In this document: piece by piece, positions 7,977-14,584 of the stretch
Layout: each line of letters opens with the position of its first letter
How positions within the stretch are numbered: position 1 is the stretch's first letter
Assembly: GCA_035483795.1 (NCBI GenBank)
Contig: DATHPP010000449.1
Coordinates: forward strand, 1-24,155
Reading direction: 5' to 3'
DNA: 24,155 bases
Source of the DNA: DASXMX01 sp035483795
Lineage (GTDB): Bacteria; Planctomycetota; Phycisphaerae; Tepidisphaerales; Tepidisphaeraceae
The notes under the pieces: model-generated
What the model was told of the DNA's origin: nothing
Database searches by the model: none
The model's input: only the letters and a program-made list of their open reading frames with translations
Made by a program: the position numbers and the translations under genes

Positions 7977-9278
7977 TTAAATACCGTTCGCATTGTTCAC
8001 TGCGGGCCCAGATAGCTCAAGTACGCAGGTGGTGCCGGCATCGAGTTTCGAATCGATCGAGAACGTGGCGCCGCACTGCTGCGCCACCAGCCGGACCAGA
8101 AACAAACCCAATCCCATGCCGCGGCCCGGCTCCTTGGTCGTGAAGAACGGCTCGCCCGCCCGGCGCAGCATTTCCTCGGACATGCCGCACCCCTGGTCGC
8201 GGACTTCAAACCGGACGTGTCCGTTGCGCCGTTCGACCGCCAACGTGACCGGTTTGTCCCCGGCCGAAGCGTCGAAGGCGTTGCGCAGCAGAACGAGCAA
8301 CGCCTGCTCGATGGCCCGCGGCGGCGCGGGAACGCCGTCCACCTGCCCGTCATGCACGATCTTCAGCCGCGAGGCCTCCCGCTCGTCCAGGCTCCGGCGC
8401 AAATCGCTTTCCAGCGCCTCGAACGAAACCACCGCGCGGTGCGAAACTTCCTCGCCGATGTCGACGCGCATCCGCGACAGAATGTTCTGGCAACGGTCGA
8501 CCTCGCGCCGGATCAGGCGCGCGTCATCCAGCACCGACTCGGAAGGAACCGGCGAATTGCAGCTCAGCTCCAACTCGCGGGCGACGACCGCGATCGTTCC
8601 CAGCGGCGTGTTCAGCTCGTGTGCGGCTCCTGCGGCGAGCGTCGTAAGGGCGGCGAGCTGCTCGCTCTTGGCCGCCCGCTCGCGGACCAAAACCAGCTCG
8701 TGCTCGCGCTGCCGCAGCGAACGAATGACCCGGCCGATGAACGTCGCGATCAACACCGACACCAGCACCAGCGCCGCCCAATTGCCGACGGCGACAATGT
8801 TGGGCTGCTGGTCGAGTCCCTCCAGCTTCCAGTGCCAGCGCAGGAGGATGCCGTAGCACGCCGCCACCGTCGCGACGACCAGCCACGTCCAGCCCGCGCG
8901 CAAAACGATCACCGCCATGGCCACGTGGATCAGATATAGCGTGGCGAACGGATTTTCCGGACCGCCGGTCAGGTAAAGAAGAATGGTGAGCAGATACACG
9001 TCCAGCAGGAGCACAACCTGGACAAGCCATCCCGGCGGTTTTCCCACCGTGGGCAGCCACGCCAGCATGGCGTTGGACAGCGCGGTGACGACGATGACCA
9101 CGATGATCGGCGCCAGGGGGATGTGCAGCCGCAGCACGACCGCCGCCAGCACCGTGGCCGCCAGTTGACCGATGACGGCCAGCCAGCGCAGCCGCGTCAG
9201 TGCGGCCAGCACAATCTGCGGCTCGTTCAGTGCTGACACAAACGCCGCGAAACTCGGCCGGCGGGATACCTCAATCAT
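7977..9278 (-). CDS. regB: RegB/PrrB-type redox-sensing membrane histidine kinase
   Basis: A 433-residue kinase with about six membrane helices in residues 25-185, then a dimerisation domain with phospho-acceptor His220 (AAGAAHELNTPLGTIAVVARELE), N box LLRNAFDAS near 331, G1 DQGCGMS near 361 and G2 GRGMGLGL near 385. The loop GGPENPF at 105-111 fits the GGxxNPF quinone-site motif of RegB, and Cys263 in DRCQNIL lies 43 residues after the phospho-His, where RegB of Rhodobacter capsulatus has its redox cysteine (Cys265, 40 after His225). In that family oxidised quinone or a cysteine disulphide turns the kinase off. First gene of a three-gene operon. A TACAAT hexamer (minus strand, 9288-9293) lies close enough to the ATG to give an almost leaderless transcript, but no -35 box is evident. 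Confidence 0.93.
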   Translation of the reverse strand: MIEVSRRPSFAAFVSALNEPQIVLAALTRLRWLAVIGQLAATVLAAVVLRLHIPLAPIIVVIVVTALSNAMLAWLPTVGKPPGWLVQVVLLLDVYLLTILLYLTGGPENPFATLYLIHVAMAVIVLRAGWTWLVVATVAACYGILLRWHWKLEGLDQQPNIVAVGNWAALVLVSVLIATFIGRVIRSLRQREHELVLVRERAAKSEQLAALTTLAAGAAHELNTPLGTIAVVARELELSCNSPVPSESVLDDARLIRREVDRCQNILSRMRVDIGEEVSHRAVVSFEALESDLRRSLDEREASRLKIVHDGQVDGVPAPPRAIEQALLVLLRNAFDASAGDKPVTLAVERRNGHVRFEVRDQGCGMSEEMLRRAGEPFFTTKEPGRGMGLGLFLVRLVAQQCGATFSIDSKLDAGTTCVLELSGPAVNNANGI

Positions 9279-9325
9279 CTGACGTTAATTGTAGCACTTG
9301 GCCACGAGCAGATGTGATCCGTGGC

Positions 9326-9964
9326 CTACTCGACGTCCGGCTCTTCCTGGCTGAATTGCCTGCGGGCGGCGGCCAATCGCTCGATGAGCACGGGCGGCAG
9401 CTCTCTTTCAATCTGACGAGTAATCAGGCCGCAGCCGTCCATGATCTCCAGATGCACCAGGTCCTTCGCTCGGTATGAGTTCAGTTTCATCTGCAGTAGG
9501 TCCGACAGCGCCGCCACCGGCACGGAAACTCCAAGCACTTCTTTGCTCTCCGGCCGGATCGGGGGAAAGGGCAACGGATGCGTGCTTCTGGATCGCTCTC
9601 CGACGAAAACGAGATGGGCGGCCTCGGCAGGCTGCTGGCCGGGGCGAAGCAGCATGAAGCCTCCCATCATTTTCTTCGGCGTATATGCCGCTGCCTCGGC
9701 CGCGCGAATGATCGCCGGCAGGTCCGCCCGCTGGACCAGCAGATCGATGTCCCGCGTTACAAACGTCCGGCTGCGCTGCTGATTGGCCAGAAGGTGAGCA
9801 TTCACCGCCATCCCGCCGATCACCTCGAACGGCACGCCGGCATCTTTCAGTGTCCGTGTGATCCGTTCCAATTCATCGACAAGGGAATACATTGCTGTCT
9901 CGAATAGGAGGTTCACCCCGCCCTGCGCGGCAACGCGCGAAAGATAGTCCTCGAAGGTCTGCAT
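9326..9964 (-). CDS. Nucleotidyltransferase-fold protein (stand-alone, AbiEii/MNT-like)
   Basis: A 212-residue protein with a minimal nucleotidyltransferase signature: FEVIGGMAVNAHLLA near 46-60 followed by TRDIDLLV near 70-77 (D72 and D74 as probable metal ligands), then an alpha/beta region and an extended helical C terminus with ALSDLLQMKLNSYRAKDLVHLEIM. That last block resembles the helix seen in proteins that bind or modify RNA, including AbiEii-like toxins. No HEPN or antitoxin partner is adjacent: the next gene upstream is a membrane protein, and the kinase operon starts 47 bp downstream. It could be an orphan TA component, an antibiotic-type nucleotidyltransferase or a cellular NTase. 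The fold call is good; the role is unknown. Confidence 0.75.
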   Translation of the reverse strand: MQTFEDYLSRVAAQGGVNLLFETAMYSLVDELERITRTLKDAGVPFEVIGGMAVNAHLLANQQRSRTFVTRDIDLLVQRADLPAIIRAAEAAAYTPKKMMGGFMLLRPGQQPAEAAHLVFVGERSRSTHPLPFPPIRPESKEVLGVSVPVAALSDLLQMKLNSYRAKDLVHLEIMDGCGLITRQIERELPPVLIERLAAARRQFSQEEPDVE

Positions 9965-10010
9965 GACAGGCTGTTACACACAACGAGCGCGGAGATCATA
10001 CCACACCGAT

Positions 10011-10652
10011 TCATTTCACGCCGAATTCAAGCGACGTATGCAGCGGGGCGGGTGGGCCAGTGTAAGAGAGCGTCACGTTTGCACTGGTTGGGTCGTTTGA
10101 CGATTGGGCCGATTCTGCATCCAGCCAGATCACCCGCGTGGGCGGCCGGACATAGTCCAGACGCACCAGTTCGCGCCGCACGTTTTCCGGCACCGGGATT
10201 TCGTGTACGCCGATGACTCGCGCCGGAGCGCCGTCGATCGTCACCGCATAGCGCGCGATTGACGCGTCGATCTGACCGGTCCAGATAAGCAGCGACAGTC
10301 GCGTCGAAGCGCTTTCCTTCGACGCCGCCATCACCTGTATGAGATGGTCTTGCGAAATGACCGGCTCCCACTGCGGCCCGGGCGGGGCGGCGGAGAGCAT
10401 GCCGGCCTTCCCGGTTCGCTCCCTGATAACCTCTTCCAACCACGCCCGCATCTGGTCGGGAACGATCCATTTCACGCCTGGCGGCTGCGGGAGCGGCGTC
10501 ATGTAGGGCAGCCGCGTCACAATCACGTCCGGCTGGTCCATCCGCGGCGCGCCCGGCTGAAGCTTCTTGCGCACCAGGATCACAGCACCGGGCAGGCTGA
10601 TTGCCAGAAACACCGCCAGAAAAATCAGATTCACCCGCGTTTCCCGCCGCAT
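10011..10652 (-). CDS. Hypothetical protein with one N-terminal membrane anchor
   Basis: A 213-residue protein that I do not recognise. Residues 1-7 are basic (MRRETRV), followed by one hydrophobic helix (about 8-28; LIFLAVFLAISLPGAVILV) and RKK, which fits a type II anchor with the bulk outside. The exported part begins Pro-rich (LPYMTPLPQPPGVKWIVPDQ) and then contains beta-like strands (RLSLLIWTG, RYAVTIDGAPARVIGVHEIPVP). The end LSYTGPPAPLHTSLEFGVK is consistent with a beta-sandwich. It is divergent from the MFS transporter gene, with 146 bp between the two starts, and is followed by the nucleotidyltransferase gene after 46 bp. Coding status is supported by length, the coherent anchor and position; function is unknown. 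Confidence 0.65.
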   Translation of the reverse strand: MRRETRVNLIFLAVFLAISLPGAVILVRKKLQPGAPRMDQPDVIVTRLPYMTPLPQPPGVKWIVPDQMRAWLEEVIRERTGKAGMLSAAPPGPQWEPVISQDHLIQVMAASKESASTRLSLLIWTGQIDASIARYAVTIDGAPARVIGVHEIPVPENVRRELVRLDYVRPPTRVIWLDAESAQSSNDPTSANVTLSYTGPPAPLHTSLEFGVK

Positions 10653-10798
10653 GGCGTTGAATCATAGCGGCGGAGCTTCCGCCAGGCGTGCTGCCGACGC
10701 CCGCGGAATTTTCTTGGCAACTGCTTCATCGCCGGGCAGACTGTTCGCGGTCCGGGCCAGTCCTTCCCACCTTTTCCCGCCCGGAGCGGAGGCGAAAC

Positions 10799-12382
10799 AT
10801 GTCGAGTGTTGCGGTGGTTGCGCCGGTGAAATCGGATGCTGTCGACGCCAGCCGGCTGTTCGTCGGCAGTTGCGTGGCGCTGAGCGGCTCGGCCGTCATG
10901 TTCGCCGTGCTTAACGACATCATGGGGGCGCTCAAGGAGCACTTCGTGCTCACCAACGAGCAGGTCGGCTGGGTTGCCGCGGGCCAGATGGGATTCACCA
11001 TCGCAATCTTCGCGCTGGGGCCGCTGTGCGATGCCCTGGGCATGAAGCCGCTGCTGTGGTTCGCGTTCCTCTGCCAGATCGGCGGAGCGATGATGGTCAT
11101 CTTCGCCATCGGCTTCTGGACGCTGTTCAGCGGCGTGCTCATCAACGCGATCGGCAGCGGAACGATCGAAGCCGTCTGCAACCCGCTCATCGCCACGCTC
11201 TTTCCCGACCGCAAGACGCAGAAGCTCAATCAGTTTCACGTGTGGTTTCCCGGCGGGATCGTGCTGGGCGGGCTTGCCTGCTACGCGCTGGATCAGGCGG
11301 GACTGAACTACTGGAAACTCAAAGTGGCGCTGGTCGTGCTCCCAACGCTGGCGTACGGCGTGATGCTGGCGGGCCAGAAATTCCCCGCCACCGAGCGGGT
11401 TCAGTCCGGCGTCTCATTCGGACAGATGTTCGGCGAAACCTTCCTCCGCCCGCTGTTTCTGGTCCTGCTGGTTTGCATGATGCTGACGGCGTCGCTGGAG
11501 TTGGGGCCGCAGCGATGGATCCCATCGGTGCTGGAAGCCGGGCATGTGCCGGGCATTCTCGTGCTGGTCTGGATTACCGGGCTGATGGCGGTGATGCGGT
11601 TCTTCAACGCGCCGGTCGTGCGCACGCTGGGGGGGATCGGCGTGCTGCTGGTCTCGTCAGTGCTTGCTGGCGTGGGTCTGGCGATGCTCAGCTTCGCAGG
11701 CACGGTGTTTCAAATCGGCGTCGCGGCGACGGTTTTCGCGATCGGAGTCTGCTATTTCTGGCCGACGATGCTCGGGACCGCAGCGGAGCGCGTTCCACGC
11801 GGCGGGGCGCTGGCGCTGGCCGTTCTGGGCGGCACGGGAAGCCTCTTTTTCAGCGTCGTGACCACGCCGCTCATGGGCAGAATTGCCGATCATTACCTCC
11901 ACCAGGAGTTGACAACCCCTGCCATCGTTGATGGAAAGACTATCGACCGTCAGGCCCAGACCGCCGCGGTGCTCGAACGAGTCGACGCCTCATATCGCGC
12001 CTGGTCCCAATCGCTGGGAGACACCAAACGCGATCAAGCCTCCAAAAAAGACATCGCCGGCGCCCTGCCCCTGGTCGATCAGGCCCTGGAACGATGGCAT
12101 CAGACTGGGAAGCTGCCGGAAGTCGTCACCGCCAACGCCCTTCGCGGCGCGATCAGCGGCGGGCCGGATTCCGCAGCCCCCGCCGCGGGCGCGCAGGCCG
12201 AAGCCGCTGCCGCCAAAGCCGAGGCCAAGGCGATCCTTGACCCCGCCGAGAACCACGGCGGGCTGATTTCGTTCCGCTACGTCGCGCCGGCGTCGATCTT
12301 TCTCATCATCGTATTTGGAATCATTTATCTGCGGGACGCCGCCGGCCGCCGCTCGGGCAGGCACGCCCCAGCATCGCCCTGA
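10799..12382 (+). CDS. MFS transporter with a large insert before the last helix
   Basis: A 527-residue major facilitator protein with about 12 membrane helices (roughly 18-362 and 492-511). The MFS loop signature is recognisable around LGPLCDALGMKPLL (about 73-86). Helices IV-V hold NAIGSGTIEAVCNPLIATLFPD, a wording found in sugar/organic-anion MFS porters of planctomycetes. Between helices 11 and 12 (about 364-490) is a ~125-residue hydrophilic insert, rich in Ala, Glu and Lys at its end, that normal MFS proteins lack. Start: the ATG is preceded by GGAGG at a good distance, while the frame open upstream lacks support. The sugar-isomerase-like gene follows after 70 bp on the same strand, so a carbohydrate-related substrate is plausible but not shown. 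Confidence 0.88.
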   Translation: MSSVAVVAPVKSDAVDASRLFVGSCVALSGSAVMFAVLNDIMGALKEHFVLTNEQVGWVAAGQMGFTIAIFALGPLCDALGMKPLLWFAFLCQIGGAMMVIFAIGFWTLFSGVLINAIGSGTIEAVCNPLIATLFPDRKTQKLNQFHVWFPGGIVLGGLACYALDQAGLNYWKLKVALVVLPTLAYGVMLAGQKFPATERVQSGVSFGQMFGETFLRPLFLVLLVCMMLTASLELGPQRWIPSVLEAGHVPGILVLVWITGLMAVMRFFNAPVVRTLGGIGVLLVSSVLAGVGLAMLSFAGTVFQIGVAATVFAIGVCYFWPTMLGTAAERVPRGGALALAVLGGTGSLFFSVVTTPLMGRIADHYLHQELTTPAIVDGKTIDRQAQTAAVLERVDASYRAWSQSLGDTKRDQASKKDIAGALPLVDQALERWHQTGKLPEVVTANALRGAISGGPDSAAPAAGAQAEAAAAKAEAKAILDPAENHGGLISFRYVAPASIFLIIVFGIIYLRDAAGRRSGRHAPASP

Positions 12383-12452
12383 CCGGCGGTGCCGGCGACG
12401 CGCCCGGCAATCACCTTCCACGCTCGCCGGGCCGGGCGGTATGATCTGTAGT

Positions 12453-13316
12453 ATGAACCACACCCACTCACCTTCCCGCCGATCGGTCCTGAAAACACTC
12501 GCTGCCGCAGGAGTAGTTTCTGTGCCGCTGAGCGCCGTCTCGGCGCCGGCAACCGCCGCCGACGAGCCGCCCGCCGACCCCTGGCGCGGACTCAAGATGG
12601 GAATGGCCTCCTACAGCTTTCGCGGCCTGTCCCTCGACGCATGCATCAAAGGAATTCAGCGGCTGGATCTCCGCTACGTTTCCATCAAAGACGCCCATCT
12701 CAAGCTCACCTCCAGCACCGAGGAGCGGAAGCTGGTGGCACAGAAGTTCCGCGATGCCGGGATAACGCCGCTCAGTTGCGGCGTCATCTATTTCACGAAT
12801 AACGAGGCCCAGGTCCGCAACATCTTCGAGTATGCCCGCGACATCGGCGTACCCACCATCGTCGGCGGGCCCGATCCCGACGCCCTGGACCTGTCCGACA
12901 AGTTCGTCCGGGAATTCGACATTCGCATCGCGATCCACAACCACGGCCCGACCGACAAGCACTATCCCACGCCCACCGATGTCTGGAATGCCGTGAAGGA
13001 CCACGATCCCCGCATCGGCCTGTGCATGGACGTCGGCCACACCGCCCGCATCGGCGCCGATCCCGTCCAGGACATCCGCCGGTACAAGGACCGCCTCTAC
13101 GACATGCACTGGAAGGACGTGAACGAGAAAACGAAGAAGGGTAAGGAAGTTGAGGTCGGCCGCGGCGTCCTCGACATCCCCGGCATGCTCCGCGCGGTTC
13201 TCGACATCCGCTATTCGGGCCATCTCGGGCTGGAGCACGAGAAGGACCCCAAAGATCCCATCCCCGGCGCCGCCGAGTCGATCGGATATACCAAGGGCGT
13301 CCTGCGGATGATGTGA
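12453..13316 (+). CDS. Tat-exported sugar phosphate isomerase/epimerase-like TIM barrel
   Basis: A 287-residue protein of the xylose isomerase-like (AP_endonuc_2) superfamily. The N terminus carries a twin-arginine signal, SRRSVLK at 8-14, then a hydrophobic Ala/Val-rich stretch ending at an AxA-type site near residue 35 (APATAA). The barrel follows: GMASYSFRGLSLD near 50, IHNHG at 161-165, the metal-site strand CMDVGHTARIG (D193, H196), DMHWKDV (H219) and GLEHE (E261). Such enzymes bind a divalent metal and isomerise or epimerise sugars or inositol derivatives, or act as hydrolases; planctomycetes hold many exported copies. Located 70 bp after the MFS gene, it could act on a sugar that the transporter then imports. 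The exact reaction cannot be told. Confidence 0.9.
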   Translation: MNHTHSPSRRSVLKTLAAAGVVSVPLSAVSAPATAADEPPADPWRGLKMGMASYSFRGLSLDACIKGIQRLDLRYVSIKDAHLKLTSSTEERKLVAQKFRDAGITPLSCGVIYFTNNEAQVRNIFEYARDIGVPTIVGGPDPDALDLSDKFVREFDIRIAIHNHGPTDKHYPTPTDVWNAVKDHDPRIGLCMDVGHTARIGADPVQDIRRYKDRLYDMHWKDVNEKTKKGKEVEVGRGVLDIPGMLRAVLDIRYSGHLGLEHEKDPKDPIPGAAESIGYTKGVLRMM

Positions 13317-13355
13317 ATGAGTGTCCCATTTCCGGCTTCCGGTTGGTCGTGAAAT

Positions 13356-13937
13356 GTGATCATCTTCCTGGATACCCCAATCTCGCCAGGTGTCGAGCTG
13401 CGCCTGCTCCGGACCGAACACGCGGCGGAGCTGTTTTCGGTGATCGAGCGCAACCGTGCCCATCTTCGTCGGTGGCTTCCCTGGCTCGATTCGGTCAAGA
13501 CCGTTGAAGACGAGCTGAACTTTCTGAAGCGATGCGAGCAACAGGTCGCAGACGACGTGGCTTTCAGTTGTGGGATCTTCCGCGACGGCTCGATCGTTGG
13601 CGGCATCGGCATCCATCCTATTGATCGTGCCAATCGCAAGACCGAGATCGGCTACTGGCTGGACGCCGACCACCAGGGGAAGGGCCTGATGACATCCGCG
13701 TGCCGAGTCCTGGTCGGCCACCTGTTGAGCAAGCTCGAGCTGAATCGCGTGATCATCTATTGCGCCGCCGAGAACCTGCGCAGCCGGGCAATTCCCCAGC
13801 GCCTGGGGTTTCAACTGGAGGGGATCCACCGTCAAGCCGAGTGGCTTTACGATCACTTCGTCGATCTCGCCTGGTACGCGATGCTCGCAAGTCAGTGGAT
13901 TGAATGTGGTCACTTGCAAATGACCTGTGTAAAATGA
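13356..13937 (+). CDS. GNAT N-acetyltransferase, RimJ/RimL type
   Basis: A 193-residue acetyltransferase. Features include ELRLLRTEHAAELFSVIERNRAHLRRWLPWLD near the N terminus (the RimJ/RimL/YdaF wording), the acetyl-CoA loop DADHQGKGLM at about 108-117, then HLLSKLELNRVIIYCAAENLRSRAIPQRLGFQLEG. Members acetylate N termini of ribosomal proteins or small amines; the target is not predictable. The start is a GTG with no clear ribosome site; it gives the family's usual N terminus and no better start is in frame. It begins 39 bp after the TIM-barrel gene. The last ~10 codons (CGHLQMTCVK) overlap a short CAAGTGAC-type repeat, so the original C terminus was probably a little shorter. Confidence 0.88.
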   Translation: MIIFLDTPISPGVELRLLRTEHAAELFSVIERNRAHLRRWLPWLDSVKTVEDELNFLKRCEQQVADDVAFSCGIFRDGSIVGGIGIHPIDRANRKTEIGYWLDADHQGKGLMTSACRVLVGHLLSKLELNRVIIYCAAENLRSRAIPQRLGFQLEGIHRQAEWLYDHFVDLAWYAMLASQWIECGHLQMTCVK

Positions 13938-13952
13938 CAAGTGACAAGTGAC
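13909..13952. repeat. CAAGTGAC-type short repeat with inverted copy
   Basis: GTCACTTG at 13909-13916 is the reverse complement of CAAGTGAC at 13938-13945, which is followed by an overlapping second copy at 13945-13952. It spans the end of the acetyltransferase gene and the gap before the histone-like gene. It may act as a hairpin in the transcript but has no T run, so it is not called a terminator. Confidence 0.6.
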
Positions 13953-14025
13953 TGACGACGGCGAGTTTTCCCCGTTCCATCCGTTCCCGTTGGGTTGTAA
14001 GACGTGGGAAGAAAGGAGCGGCATC

Positions 14026-14523
14026 ATGCCCGAGAAGCAAACGCTCGAACGGGCCCGCGAAGACAAGCGGGAAGGCAAGGCCCCGTCCACGCAGGCGGGG
14101 GAATTCATCCGCGAGGAAATAGACCACATTCGCGAGGGGAAGCACGGCGCCCGCAACACGAAACAGGCGATCGCGATCGGGCTGTCCAAGGCCCGCCGGG
14201 CCGGTGTCGATCTGCCTCCGCCCAAGAAGGGAAGCGTGTCGGAGAAAACCTGGAAGAGCACCGAGCACGCCTATGAGAAAGGACAGCGCGGCGGCGGTAA
14301 GACCTCGGCCAGGCGATCCCGCGCCGTCGAGAAGGCGTTGAAACGCGAGGGTCGCTCCGCGGCTTCCCACGCGGCACTCTCAAAGCAGGCCAAGTCCAGC
14401 GCCGCGCACCGCAGCGCCGCCCAGCGATCCGCCGCGGCAAAGAAGGCGGCGCGGACCAAGGGCTCGGCCGAGCGCTCCGCCGCCGCGCTAAAGGCAGCGC
14501 GGACCCGGGCGCGAACCCGGTGA
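14026..14523 (+). CDS. DUF6496-like protein with histone H1-like basic tail
   Basis: A 165-residue, strongly basic protein. The N-terminal ~80 residues (MPEKQTLERAREDKREGKAP, then STQAGEFIREEIDHIREGKHG and NTKQAIAIGLSKARRAG) match my recollection of the DUF6496 family. The C-terminal half (about 90-165) is built almost only of Ala, Lys, Arg and Ser (RSAAQRSAAAKKAARTKGS), like eukaryotic H1 tails and bacterial Hc1/AlgP-type proteins, which bind DNA through charge. Start: AAGGAG at 14013-14018, 7 bp before the ATG, outweighs the in-frame codon at 13948. It stands 88 bp after the acetyltransferase and converges on the glycosyltransferase gene. A nucleoid role is inference from composition. Confidence 0.85.
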   Translation: MPEKQTLERAREDKREGKAPSTQAGEFIREEIDHIREGKHGARNTKQAIAIGLSKARRAGVDLPPPKKGSVSEKTWKSTEHAYEKGQRGGGKTSARRSRAVEKALKREGRSAASHAALSKQAKSSAAHRSAAQRSAAAKKAARTKGSAERSAAALKAARTRARTR

Positions 14524-14584
14524 ATCGCGCTTCGAGCTTCGAGCCGAATGGTTCTCACGCGCCGCGCCCTTGGAGACCGCGAAC

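Noticed and set aside
9288..9293. TACAAT as a full promoter of the regB operon
   Set aside because: Only the -10-like hexamer is present; no -35 match at 16-18 bp, so it is mentioned with the gene but not called as a promoter.
12468..14261. 597-residue minus-strand frame
   Set aside because: Antisense across three plus-strand genes with clear families (TIM barrel, GNAT, DUF6496-like); high GC gives long chance frames.
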